Source: Abelmoschus esculentus (lineage: Eukaryota; Streptophyta; Magnoliopsida; Malvales; Malvaceae). Taken from it: a stretch of 64,000 bases of DNA. Shown here one piece after another: positions 22,150 to 34,215 of the stretch. The stretch's first letter is position 1. Each line of letters begins with the position of its first letter. The position numbers were made by a program, and so were the translations under genes. The notes beneath the pieces are model-generated. The model was given only the letters and a program-made list of their open reading frames with translations, made no database searches and was not told the origin of the DNA. The DNA is taken from contig JAUCBN010000036.1 of NCBI GenBank assembly GCA_035048815.1, positions 6,458,001 to 6,522,000 of the forward strand, read 5' to 3'.

Positions 22150-25100
22150 TTAGGTATACAGTCTCAAACGTGTCGTTATTGGTTGCCGGCACATCGGGCA
22201 TGATGAAATTGTCACCCCACAATCCTTGCAAGTCTTGAACAACACAAGATAAAACATGACAAGCATATAAAATATTCCATAGAGCAGTGTTAATCTGAAA
22301 ATTCAGAGTTATTATCATGAAAAGCGCTGCCACAAGAACATGATCCCAACATCTTCCTAGACATGTTTATCTATGATGCTTCATAGCAATTAGTAAGCTT
22401 TTTAATTATGAAATTAAGATGATGAAGATGAAACATTACTAACTGCTCATTAGAAGAGATTATCTTTAAATATGTTCCAATGCAGTTACCTAAGAATCTA
22501 TACCAAAACTGTATTTTTGAATTAGCAATAGAAATCTGAAAACATTATATGATTTGATCAAAATGGACATACCATGTGACCACATCCAAAAGCCATGTCC
22601 TTTGGGTTTGTCAGACAGATAGGGCAGACCTTGAAGAAACAAATGCATATCTCAACACCAGCATAGTAATTTGAATGGATATTTTGTGAAAAAATAAAGG
22701 AAAAAACTTTATTTGAAAAGTAAAAGAAAAACCTATTACCGGTTCTGCTGCAGAACTTATTACGGGTTCCACAGGGGCTGTTGGCTGCACTATTTCATAG
22801 TTTGTCATGTGTGGGATTGATCGGAGGGCATTATCATGATCGATCACTTCTCGTGGAGGTGGAAGTGGTCTTTCATGTCGGCGTTCCAGTTCTAGTTCTC
22901 TACTGCATGTTTTAATAGTTTTATGTCTAAAATTGTTCCAAACTGAAATTAGGTATTAACTGAAAGCTGGAATTCTGGCCTTACTTATCAAAACGAATAT
23001 TCAGGGTAGCTCTGTACTGATATGGAATTTCCATGAGAGCAGCAAGAGCAAAGGCTGTTTCTTTCTTTGATGTTTGCGTGTTCTCAGACATGATTTTCGT
23101 GAAGTTGACAAACTGCAAAGAATTGGTGGCACATAACATGTTCAAAGGTTTTACTTACAGTCAAAAAATAAGTTGTAAAAGACAATCCTTTGTAACGAGA
23201 TCACCAAATGTGAAAATTACATTGTAACTTAACAGCAAAAAGGTTTCTATATGCATATTGATTCAAAGAATTGCTGACATACCTGGAAGTTGTCAAAGGC
23301 TCGATGAGGAATATTATCATCAAATTGTTGCATGGAATCCCACGGTCCATCCCCCACTCCAACCAAAATAATCGAGAGAGGATAATGACTGTATATTTGA
23401 ATACCATGATCAATACAATAAGAACACAATAAAATCGTAATCACTAAAAGTAACAGGTATTTACCTAGCAGCAACAATGGAGTCGATAGTTGCTTGTTCT
23501 TGTGGACTAAGCCTTCCACGTGGTACATCGGGATTCCTCGTAACCTATGCAATCGAATAAACATTTAGGAAAGACTGATGCATCGAAGAAGAAACAAATG
23601 ATTCAAAACTAAGTGCATGAAGCATGTTTTTTAAACCTGTCCATCTGCGATAATGACAAGAACATGGTACTGTCCACTACTTCTATCCACAATGTCAATT
23701 GCAGCATTAATAATCGGAGCAAATGAAGTTGGACCTAATAACAAGAAAAGGAAATTATCATATTCAAATCTCTGCAACCATTCTGAAGACACAGATTAAG
23801 AGATTAGCTCAAACACCATTGAAAAGAAATCTCCAATGCCATTTTGAGCTTATAACTTTGAACTGAAAATTGAAATGCCAGCTATCAATTCCTAGCTTAG
23901 AATTATAATCAAGTGATGATGAGACATGAACTTGTAAACACTCGTTTTTGGAGATGAAGTATTTTTAAAAACGGCCTTACAGAAATGTTTCTCAAATTTT
24001 AAACAGAAACTTCTTACTTATATGTTCTTGAACTGAATGAAACAACTATGACCTACACATAGAATCAAGTTATTATTGTTTTATTTTCTATTCCACAAAA
24101 TTACAGTTTTAATTTTAGATCTTTAAAAGCATATTTTGCTTTTGTAACAATTGTTGAAGTTGATTTGTGTCCCTAGCTCTTATTATATCATGTAATAATG
24201 TATAATCTCCCTTAACCTAAACAAAAGTGCTCCTGTCATTCAATCATGGCTCTGTACCGGACCCTACATGATACTTCTTTTTCCACATTTTATACATTAA
24301 TTATGAGACTCAAACGTGCATAAATTGGTAATTTTATTCCGTTTTTCTGAATTGTACCATTTCACCCCTTTGTTTCAATTAAAATCATTAGTTTCTTTTA
24401 TGTATCCTTCAGTTAAAAGTAACTTTGGATGCTCTACAGGTTGGGAAACAAAATAACAATATATGCAAAAAGGATAACGTGTGACATCTAAAATAAGAAT
24501 GTCACATGAGAGAACCATAAATTTCCCATAAAAGGTATTAATCATGGGCATGCCAACAGGGGACGGGGACTGAACAAGTGATGAATGGAAGCACAATGGT
24601 ACAATGTGGTTTTTATAGCTACTCCACATGAAGGATGTCTTAATTTGTTATTGAGCACATAGGTATCTCAATGTGTGTATTTATTTGTATGACGAAAACA
24701 TTTGTGAGCAAATTTAGCACAACAATTTCTCTGCCAAAGAAACTAGAAGAATATATATGTAAACTACAATGGTGTATGGTTTACAAAGTGCTTAAATGAA
24801 AAGAAGGAAAGATCTTCAAAACCTGCCAACTTTATGTGTGGAACAATCTCTTTATACCGTGCAAGAGCTTCCTCAAAACCATGACAAGGTCGGTGATCAG
24901 GATAAAAGCTGAATACATGTTTATCATGCGTTGACGCTACCAAAAACAAAAGCATAATTAGAACACTTATTCAAGCAAGTAAGAAATCACACAGAAAATA
25001 ATGCTAAATAATTATACTAACCATCACCGAAACCAAAACAAGGTATTAAATTATCTTCATCAAAAGGAGATAAAGTACGACCAATTATAGAGATTGCTTG

Positions 25101-26458
25101 CTCGTATGGATTCGCAGAGCCACCAATAGCATGAAGGCTTCTTCTGTTGAATGAATATCTCCCTACAGTAAAAAAATGTGAGCTTCTTTCATACTAATTA
25201 TTTATACAATGTGATGTGATTCATACATTAAGATAAAATTGGGTCGGGGTACCTGTCCACTCATTGCTCTTTGTGAAGTCAATACCAAGTATTAAGTTGG
25301 ATGATTCAAGTCCTGCCTCTCTCAAAGCTGAAATAACCTAATTAAAGTGTAAATATTTCTTATTACTAAAAGCATTCAATTCAAAACTACATATATTAGA
25401 TAAAATAACACCATACAACAACATGATAAGCACATCCAAACATAAAGTAACTCATGAAACTCTGAATCTAAAAGATGATATTGAGAGGCCTGAACAATCA
25501 ACCAAGATGACCAAGAGAGGGTGATTTTTTTTCTGCTTTGTAGGATGAAAAGCTAAACAATAAAAAATATGACACGATGATTTATAGTGGTTCGACTTTT
25601 AAATCAAATCTACCTCCACTACCTTAACCATCTACACTAATGATTGAGTATCGATACGGTCGAGGCCGTATCGATACACTACATGGCTACAGGAATTTGG
25701 ATTTTTGAGGAAACAAAAGGCCGTATCAGTACGGTTAACATTTGTACTGGTACGACTGACTGAGTATCAATACCGAGGAAAGGGTATCAATACTCAAAGC
25801 CTGTTTTTAACAATTTGGTTGTTTTGAAAACATTTAAACAAGTAAAATTCCTTTGAAAACATTTCAAACATATTTTCCAAGTTTACGGACTTTTAAAATA
25901 TTTTTACAAATTTGTTTAAGTCCAAAAACATTTTTCATTTAAATTATATCAAAATCAAATATCCCAACAAGTGAGAAATAGGAAAAAATGCACATTATGA
26001 CATTTTCTATGATAATTGAACCGCATCACATTTCAATTGCTTGTACATTTTCTAGTGGTATAGTGACCTACAAATTTCAATATATGTTTTTCGTATCTTT
26101 AGTCCTCAATGCTATTTTTGAATCTGAAGTGATATTTTAATTATTCTCCACATGGTGTATTACCTGGTACTTATTTAACTCCTAGGGAGGTTATGCTATC
26201 ACAAAGTATAGTACAAACCTGATCCAATGAGCTGAAATTGTCGGGTATAGATGGGGCTTGCTGTTTGGGGTGATTGTTTCGATCCATTGAAGTTCCAGCT
26301 ACGGATGAAGGTGCATAAGAAGGTATAAATGGGGCTTGCTCTCTGGGTTGATGGTTTCGATCCATTGAAGTTCCTTCTAGGGATGAAGGTTCATAAGAAG
26401 GTTGATGCCTAAAGTCAGAGTGAGAAGTATCATCATATCCTGATTCGGTATTTCCCAT
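22150..26458 (-). CDS. RGLG-type RING ubiquitin ligase with copine/vWA domain, 11 coding exons
   Basis: Coding exons (minus strand): 26219-26458, 25253-25337, 25022-25162, 24823-24936, 23637-23734, 23465-23544, 23283-23388, 22985-23112, 22740-22899, 22573-22629, 22150-22233, all with GT-AG introns and matching phases, giving about 430 residues. The start of exon 9 could instead be 22902 (one extra residue). Residues 1-80 begin MGNTES, a probable N-myristoylation signal, and hold two 26-residue repeats containing GTSMDRN. The copine/vWA domain starts at SLDQVISALREAG and carries the metal-site variant DFTKSN. A C3HC4 RING closes the protein: CPIC, CGHMTCKDC, CPMC. Known RGLG proteins are membrane-anchored E3 ligases in auxin, ABA and stress signalling. 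The exact paralogue is not determined. A spliced 5' leader exon ends at 27351. Confidence 0.93.
25480..25965 (-). repeat. copia LTR fragment in the first coding intron of the RGLG-type gene
   Basis: It contains GATTTATAGTGGTTCGAC (about 25579), which recurs as GATTTATAGTGGTTCGGTC at 33057, and a GTATCGATACGG / CCGTATCGATAC cluster (25648-25800). This matches the U5-then-U3 order of the minus-strand LTR fragment at 33000-34075. It lies wholly in the intron between 25337 and 26219 and leaves the splice sites intact. Confidence 0.55.
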
Positions 26459-26459
26459 A

Positions 26460-27400
26460 CCTGAGTAATTGGTACCTTAATGAAAACATAAACACACCCT
26501 TACATCAAATTGAGCTCATGAGAACAAACAAATTTTGCATGCATTGTAAGTTCAACGGAACAAGGCATAACACTTATAGTTTCTATTTCAAGCACTCTCT
26601 TTCAGAGCTTCATTCTATAACTTGCTTTTGAAAGTGAACCATTCCAGAATATGTGTTCTGATTAGAAACCAAAATCTTACTTCTATATGGAACATAATTA
26701 TAATAGCATTTCATCAATGATTTTGCTTTCAACTAAATCGCTTTTACATTATAGAAAACTCTTCTGGAAGTAAAATGCCAATTCAATAAGTAATTTAAGA
26801 CAAATCAAAATCAAGTCAAGAATCAAGATGATATATATGACCCTTTTCTTCTTGCACTTTAGATCATATGATAACAACTAATGTTTTACAAATTTCACCA
26901 AAAGCAAGTAGAAAAAAAAAGAAGAAATGGAAAATCTATCCTAAATCCTACAATTACCATTTAAACGCAGTTCAAAGCTGAATTTATGATTCCAAAATAC
27001 CCCTTTCTTTAACTTCTTCGATAATCGTCTCCAGCAACCAGCTAGAAATTTATGGTGGAAAAATCAAATTTTCTCTGAGAACAAAACTACTTTATACTCA
27101 GTTTCTCTAATTAGACCCGTTTCTGTTTTCCTCTAACTTAGTCCCCAACAATGAAAATACATCTAAATCAGCTCGAATTTCATTCCTTTACTAAAATTAA
27201 CAAGAAAAAACATATCTAAATCAGAGAAAGGAAGACAGAAACAAATCGAAGTTAATGAATGTAATCCCAGAAAAGCAAACCATTGAAAAAGAAAGAAGAG
27301 ACAGGAAATCATTTGAATGGAAAGAAAGGGTATTTTGAAGAGAAAGTTACCTTTCTGATTAAGAGAGAGAAAAGAAAAACAAACAGTGCGGAAGATTGAA
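26460..27400 (-). other. 5' leader exon and leader intron of the RGLG-type gene
   Basis: The minus strand shows AATCAGAAAG then GTAACTTT at 27351/27350 (donor) and ATTACTCAG at 26461-26462 (acceptor), two bases before the ATG. This gives an 889-base leader intron (26461-27350). A TATA-like TATTTTTATA lies at about 27422-27432, which would place the transcript start near 27395. Confidence 0.5.
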
Positions 27401-27432
27401 ATGGATTGAAGTCCTTTTGAGTATAAAAATAG

Positions 27433-29332
27433 ATATCCATGGATAACGGCACGTTTGCTGACGATTTTTTGTTTATATTTTCATGCCTTTTTCTTGTCTA
27501 GTTCCTTGTCCGAGCGGTTCTTTGTTTGATTTCAGATTTCATTTTCCACAGCCATCGTTCTAGTCGTACAGGTCAATTTTGATCGTCTGCCGTCACAGTT
27601 GTAGAATGACCGTTGGATCCATTCTATTTGGCTGTCGTGTTGACTGTTAGCCAACAGTGACCAGAACGTGGACGAGTGATGCGTAAGATTAGTATGTAAA
27701 GCAGCTTTTCTTTTTCCTTTTTAATAATGGCAATTAGTGGCAATTGGGTAATTAGGTTCTTGTTAATTAAGCTCGAATTAATTTTTGATTTAGATTATAT
27801 TTAGGTCGGGTTTATTTCAAATTTAGATTAGGTTTATATAATATCAGATTGATTGACTTGCGGTTAATGTTACTATTAGATTGTTAATTTTTCGAGTTGG
27901 ATCAAGATTTAATCAATTGGTTTTCGGGTTAGGCCATTGTCGATTCAGTTGATTTTTTGATCAGATCAATATCGAATTGATTTTTGGTTTGGATCAATAT
28001 CAAATATGTCGGTGCATGATTTTAGTCAATCTTCGGATCTTTAGGTCTATTCGAGTTTAGTTGTGTATATATTTTACTGAATATATATACAAGATTATTA
28101 ATGTATTTACGTAAAAAAATATATATTTCGTCAATCTTATCATTTAGGCTCAATTTCAACTCTTGATCCTTTAATGTTTCGAATTAAACCATCAGAGAGG
28201 ATAATTTAACACAAACTCAACCTATAAGGCTTATTAAAGTTTAAATTTTTTTCCGAATTAATTAATAGTGATTATAATAGTATTTGTTTAAAACTTAGAG
28301 ATAATAACTTAACACAAACTCAACCAATAAGACTTGTTAAACTTAAAAACTTTGAGTTTTTTTTATTGTATTCATTATCGAGTCTGAAATGATTATTTTC
28401 TAATTTTAAATTAAAGTTTTGTATAATTTCTAAAAAATGATTTTAAGAAATAAGAATTAGACTATTTGGAAATTATTTAATAAAATATAATTTTATCATA
28501 TTTCTTTATTTATTATTAAAATTAATTTATGTATGTTTTAGTTATTTGAGATTTAATTGGATACTTCAATTTTTAACTAGAATATTTAATTAATATTATA
28601 AATTAAATAAAATACTAAACCAAATAAAAAATTAAAAGTAAAAAATAAAATTATATATGAAAGATTGCTTGAAATAGAGTAACTTTATTTTGTAATCCTT
28701 CGTATCAAATATTCTTTTAAATAAAAAATTATCAAATTAAATTGAAAGATTTTCTTTTAAAGTAAACCACTGGATTTTTCTCTAAAGTTGGTTGTTGATC
28801 GGCAATATAATAAAAAGGAGAATGTAAAATACATATTTACTGTATATCATAATACTAAAAAAATAAATAAAAATAATTTATCGTTCATTTTGTTTCAATT
28901 ATCTTGTCAAAAGCAAGTTGATGTTTAATTTAGATTGGATTTAAGAAAATTAAATTTGGGTTATTTTTTTTTTTTTGGATTACTTTCGATTTGAGTTGAT
29001 TTTCGGTTATGGTATCTTTTAGTTCGGTTACGATTCTTTTCGATTCCATTTTTTTTTCGTTCAAATTGATTTTCGATTCAATAAATTTTGAGTCGGTTTT
29101 CGTTCGAGTTCATGTCAAGTTCAGATCGTGACGTTTAGGTTGATATCGAATTTTGGATCTATAAATCAATTCAGATTTTAGATCTCGAGTCAAGTTTGTC
29201 AAGTCTAATTAACAAATAGATTTTATTAAAAATTTAAGAAGAAATCATAAACATGACACATTTAAAAACAGAAAACAAAAACGATTATATACAAAATCAT
29301 AGATCTTTTTTCAAAACGATTAAAGCCCACAA
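27433..29332. other. AT-rich intergenic DNA upstream of the RGLG-type gene
   Basis: 27433-27700 is mixed-composition promoter-side sequence. 27745-28170 and 28920-29200 contain loosely repeated GATTTTCGGTTCGAGTTG-type words, as in decayed AT-rich repeats. No coding or RNA gene is recognisable. Confidence 0.5.
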
Positions 29333-29335
29333 TTA

Positions 29336-29362
<27 letters not shown>
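29333..29362. repeat. (TA)n microsatellite
   Basis: About 14 uninterrupted TA units. Confidence 0.9.
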
Positions 29363-29366
<4 letters not shown>

Positions 29367-29459
29367 TTAATAAAATGTTATAAAGGAGGTCCATTTAAAA
29401 TAAAAATTAACGTTAAATTTGATTAATTCAAGTTACAAAATAATAATTATAAACTCCAT

Positions 29460-30720
29460 CATATAAGGTCATATGAATACATAGTCCAAACTCAAATATC
29501 GTACCCTAAAGATCACCATGTGTTAGAACTCTAGTTTGGTAGTGCTTCATAATCTCACGATCCAACATTCAACCTTCATACAAAAACAATAACTCCGAGC
29601 ACTGAGATTAAAAAGCTTAAGGATACACATCTATTCTACTATCTTTCATGTTAATAATAAACATAAGCATACTAGCTAGTACGAAAAATAGTAAGAGATA
29701 AATAAACATGTGACACTATCAGTCAGTGGAGGATGTATTCTATGAATAGAGTGGGCCCGTGCTTACCTGAACTTTTCAAAGTTCACATATTTACCCTTAA
29801 TTTTTTTTAATTTTTATGAATTAGTCCTTAAGTTTTTATAATATTTAAGCTTTGTGTCCACCCTGAGATTTTAAAATTTTATATGTGTTCACCCTCAAAT
29901 AAATTTCTGGATCCGCCACTGTTATCAGTTATCTCCTAAACACATACTCTCAATTAATGCAACCATCATGCATGTCCTACAAGGACAAATTCTACTCAGG
30001 ATGTCATCAGATCATTCGATAAACAACATACAAGTCATACCATAACTTTGGAATAAGGTCCGGTGTCACATAGCGTTAGGAATGCATACTTATAATTAGC
30101 GGATGAGAAACAGTGGCAAACAGTATCAAGAATTTACATCCATAATATATATCTAAGTGAGGCTAGTGTTACACGGCATCGAAAACATACACCTACACTC
30201 GGTATTTCTCTTCAAGTGTTTTCAAATGAGTCTCAGTACTACACAATATCATGAACTTACATTCAACATCTCTAGCCATGGTCTTGCAATACTTTATTTA
30301 TGGTTATCTAAATTTCACCAACCAAAGATGACTCGATCCAGTAGATGTCCCATTAACACACAACAAAGACTCTGCTACCATACAACACACAACAATGTTT
30401 GATCTACCAAGGATCGTTATGATTTACTATTACAAGCAATCACCTAAGCCTTACCAAATTAATACATTATAGAAGTGTACTTTAAATATCTTTATTTCCT
30501 CGTTAATTAAGGAATAAATCAATTTATTACTGTTAAGATATTCATTTTGATATAATAATTGAAAATAGTTTTGGAATAATCTGGAAAAAAAATCAAAAAT
30601 GAGTTTAAGTTCAAACAAATTGAAAATAAGTTTGAGTATTTTTTAAAAGATTTGTAAGTGTTCAAAATATTTTTAAGCAACAAACTTAAGTTTTCTACAA
30701 AGGCAAACCAATATTGTAGA
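29460..30720 (-). repeat. decayed LTR fragment split by a hAT MITE
   Basis: The sequence GACACTATCA followed by TATCTCCTAAACACATA is shared with 14286-14322, but here the two halves are separated by the 198-base MITE at 29724-29921. The stretch therefore belongs to the same LTR family in minus orientation. Other modules (CATCGAAAACATAC, CAGTACTACACAATATC) are too diverged to bound the copy. Confidence 0.45.
29724..29921. mobile_element. hAT-type MITE, 198 bases
   Basis: Terminal inverted repeats: left CAGTGGAGGATG, right ...ATCCGCCACTG (its complement begins CAGTGGCGGAT). Flanking 8-base duplications are CTATCAGT (29716-29723) and TTATCAGT (29922-29929), with one mismatch. Eight-base duplications and CA...TG ends fit the hAT superfamily. 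No coding capacity. Confidence 0.8.
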
Positions 30721-31531
30721 CCATATATCGATACTTGTAAGGATTTTAGATAGAGTAATTTTTTAAAACCCCAAAATCATACCGATATAGATAAGGGTAT
30801 ACTTATACGTATATTGACGTACCGATACCCTTTGTTTTAAACCCCTAATGATTATTTTCATGCATGTGTATTGATACACCATATTGATCCCTCATACCGA
30901 TATAATCCAAGGTATACTAATATTGATGAAGCTAAAAGAGGAAAATCAACATTAAAATTTATACCCGACGACTTTAATCTAATCCCAATGGTTTTCAACG
31001 ACTAAAAACTCTATTGGGAGTATAAAAAGACCCTTGAAACAACAACAACAACTAATGATCAAATGTCAACATATTTATTATTGTAATTAGAGTCTTTTGC
31101 ACTAAATTCTTATTTTTTATATAAACAACACTTGTGAGCCAAAATGTTATGTATTCTCAAGTACATTAGGTTTTGAGTGAGAGCTAAAGAGTGCAAACAC
31201 TTATCTTGTAAGAGGAATTTTTGTTTGCTACCATTTTTCTCTTTGTAAGAAAATATTTGCAAAGCTTAGGTTGAAGCTTTGGATGCTAGGCTTGGTGTAT
31301 AAGTCTAAGTTGTAAATGTTTTATTCTGATCTTTGAGGAAGAAATTCTTAGTAAATTTGGAAGTCCTTAGTTGAGAGGCTAAGTTAGTGGACGTAGAATT
31401 TTGTTAAAAATTTGAATCACTCTAAAAATCTTTGTATCTATTTTTATTTATTTGCTTCTTACTTCAAATTACCTAACAATTATCTTATCCACCACTTGGC
31501 GGTTAAAATGTTTGAAGCATCGTGCCTAAGA
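30720..31531 (+). repeat. Ty1/copia LTR, plus strand
   Basis: A U3-like part carries decayed GTATCGATAC words (30720-30920). GAGTATAAAAAGACC (31018-31032) is a TATA box followed by an AACAACAACAACAAC leader. A U5-like part includes GAATCACTCTAAAAATCTTTGTATC, the diverged complement of the GATTTATAGTGGTTCG module seen elsewhere. AATTAGTATCAGAGTAAG (31531-31548) follows as a primer-site remnant. The 5' boundary is uncertain. Confidence 0.55.
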
Positions 31532-31545
31532 ATTAGTATCAGAGT
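31532..31545 (+). other. decayed tRNA-iMet primer-binding site
   Basis: ATTAGTATCAGAGT matches the TGGTATCAGAGC consensus at most positions and lies between the copia LTR and the gag fragment. Confidence 0.55.
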
Positions 31546-31709
31546 AAGACATAAACAAAAAACTTTAACCACCTAATGAGATGATTCAGAAGCTTAACCA
31601 ATTTTTAATCTAACTAGTGATCTATGGCGTAACCAATCGACAAGACACCATTCTTCAACAGGGAGTAATATGCCTATTGAAAGAATATGATGATGTACTT
31701 CATCAAAGG

Positions 31710-32225
31710 CATCTACTTTCATCTTTAGGACATTATTGAATAAGCTTTATTCGTGCCAATAAAAATAAAACAAGATCGGTATGTCAATGGCAAGAAGATG
31801 ATGATGCTCAATTGTAAAGCCTGCACATCTTGTTTTGTGTATTAGACCCCGACAAATACGTCAAAGTCTCTTCTTATAAAGAAGTTAAGGAATTTTGGGA
31901 TAAACTTGAATTGATCCATGAAGATAAAAATGAGATGAGGGATACAAAGCTTGGTATAAATAACCATAGCTATGAAAACTTCAAGATAAACCCAAATAAA
32001 GACATAAAAGGGATATTTGATCGATCTGTTGCAATCATCAATTAGTTTAAAGGACTTGGAGATGAGATTCCGGAGGAAAAACTCATTTTAAAGTTGATTT
32101 ATTCACTTTCCGAATCATGGAGAGTAAGAAGAAGGCTATCATTGAAGTCAAGAACTTAAAAAGCTCAAACTTGATGAGCTGATTGTGTCTCTTATTACCT
32201 ATGAAATGATGTCTCAACCTCTATG
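31710..32225 (+). pseudogene. copia gag fragment
   Basis: The open piece 31830-32045 reads FCVLDPDKYVKVSSYKEVKE followed by FWDKLELIHEDKNEMRDTKL, the arrangement of the copia-type gag (UBN2-like) domain. Sequence before it (a WQEDDDAQ-like block at about 31785) and after it (a LKLIYSLSESW-like block at about 32095, then a LDELIVSLITYE-like block at about 32175) continues the domain across a stop at 32043 and a frame change near 32135. No protease or pol follows, so the element is truncated. Confidence 0.75.
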
Positions 32226-32619
32226 AGGTGACATTATGATGGACGAATCAATGATGGATTATTAAGGCACTCTGCGGATTGTTTAGCTTGGAAGTCATTC
32301 GATCAAAAGTTTTCAAGTTTTGCGGGAGATCCTTTGATTGATTTTAAGTTCAATTAGTTTGTGGTTGCTACTTTATTTCACTTTTAACATTGAATTTTAT
32401 TTGACATTAAGGTTCTAGACTTGTAACTTTATTTTTGTTCTTCAGTATTTTTATTTAATGTAACTTTATTTTATATTAATGTTCTAGACTATTAGGTTTT
32501 ATTTAAGGTATTGTTATTATTTCAGTTTTATATTGGATTGTAATAGAAAAATTTTGTAAGTATAAAATAGAAAAAAAAATTAGGTAATGCAGTACCAACA
32601 ACGATGTTTAGGCAGTAAA
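32226..32619. other. sequence between copia gag fragment and CACTA-like element
   Basis: A near-duplicate AGGTTCTAGACTTGTAACTTTATT / AATGTTCTAGACTATTAGG pair is visible (32410-32500). No gene recognised. Confidence 0.5.
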
Positions 32620-32637
32620 AATCACTAAAAAATAACT

Positions 32638-32915
32638 CAATAGTGGCGTTTTTGAAAAAACGCCACTAAGATAAGGACACATTGTGACGTTCATAGAACC
32701 AAACGCCACTATAATGCATGACAATTGTGGCATTTATTATGTAAAACACCACTGTAGTATATCATCTATAGCAGCATTTCTTAACCAAACGCCACTATAG
32801 ATAAAAAAAACAGTTTTTGTTGCACAAAATGTCACTATAGGTAATTTACTATAACGACATTTTGTATATCAAACACCGCTATAGAAGATGTACTATAGCG
32901 GCGTTTTATAGAAAA
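32638..32915. repeat. array of AGTGGCGTTT hairpins
   Basis: Five successive stem-loops of the form CTATAGTGGCGTTT ... AAACGCCACTATAG have loops of 5-15 bases. The first (ATAGTGGCGTTTTTGAAAAA then CGCCACTA) is the best preserved. These are subterminal transposase-site-like repeats of the CACTA-like element. Confidence 0.75.
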
Positions 32916-32999
32916 AGACCGTGTCATTTGTGGTGCTTGTTTTAGAGGTATTTGTTGAGTTGATCGATTTATGGAATAGCCAAGAGGAAGGTGAATTGG

Positions 33000-34075
33000 C
33001 AATTAAAAATTGGGTGGAAGATTTTTCGGTGAAAAATAGAAAATGAAGAACACAAAGATTTATAGTGGTTCGGTCTTCGAACAAGCACCTACATCTATCT
33101 TAGCTCCCATTAAGGATTTTCAACCCAATTCACTATTGAATTTGACCTTTTTCTTGGTTCAAGGGATAACCGTTACAAAACGAGTCATTCTTTCTACCCA
33201 AAGATTGATTCAATCTCACAAAGTTACAAGAAGAGAAAAGGCAAATTTAAACTCTCTCTAATAGAAGATTTTGCCCTAATACAATCAAAAACACTCACCA
33301 AACTCTGAAACAATATTACAAAGAAAAATCCCAAGAGTTGGGTTACAAGATATTACTATTAAGCTCAAGGTGTTGGATTTAATGCTAGGATATTGTCTTG
33401 TGGATCAATAGTCCTCAATGTTGTTGAACATGCTTCATTTTATACCCTCTCATTGATTTTTAACCGTTGTGGTTGTTGGGAATGTAAATAAGGTCCTTGG
33501 GACTTCATTTTCCCATCATAAATGCACTCTGCAGCAGGCGGTATTGAAACACGAAAAACCTGTTTCAAAACAGACCAAAATAGAAAGAGTCTTGTGCATT
33601 TAATAGAGGGGGTATCGATACATGCTTCGATACCTTTATAAAACTGTAAAGGTCGGTATCGAATCATGTTTCGGAACAGGCTAACCATCATTCAAAGTTT
33701 TAACTGCCACCAACGGTCGACTCATTTAATGCTAAAATAACCGTTGGGGTTTAAGGGGTGTATCGATACTGATATCGATACCATGAGTCATAATTTTAAA
33801 TGATTTTAAAAATAATTAAAATACACAAACTGGTTTTGATACTTGGTTCGAAACAGGTGTTGGCGGTGACGAAAAGGTATTGAACCATGTTTCGATACTT
33901 CTTAATTTCAAGAACAAGGCTTTAAAACCTAGGTCTCGATACCTGTTCTTAGGGTATCGATACCCTCGTGCAAAAACACTTAAAAAATTCATTTTAAAGT
34001 TCTTGGTTTGACTTGAAAGCAAAAATTTAACTTGAAAACTTAAAAATTTATTGCAAAATAGTCATTATACATAAT
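33000..34075 (-). repeat. copia LTR fragment, minus strand, nested in the CACTA-like element
   Basis: Read on the minus strand it has a U3-like part with GTATCGATAC clusters (33600-33970), then GAGAGGGTATAAAATGAAG (TATA box, about 33432-33450), then a U5-like part ending in the CGAACCACTATAAATCTTTGTGTTC module (33045-33070). The same order appears in plus orientation at 30720-31531. Confidence 0.55.
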
Positions 34076-34215
34076 TGTTATATCAAAATCAATTTTAGTT
34101 TTACAGTATTTCTTGTGGCGTTTTCTTTTACGTTTTTGATACTTTTAACGGCATTTATAAACATCGATATAAACCTAAAAAAACGCGCTATAAATTTGTT
34201 TTTGTCGAGAGTAAT

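Larger units (their letters stand above)
32623..34212. mobile_element. non-autonomous CACTA-like element with nested LTR fragment
   Basis: It starts CACTAAAAAATAACTC, and the other end has the complement TTACTCTCGACAAAAACAAA. Both ends run into copies of the TATAGTGGCGTTTT / AAAACGCCACTATA subterminal word typical of CACTA transposons. The trinucleotide AAT flanks both sides (32620-32622 and 34213-34215). The inner part, roughly 32940-34080, is foreign LTR sequence. The right terminus is decayed, so the exact end is tentative. Confidence 0.5.
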
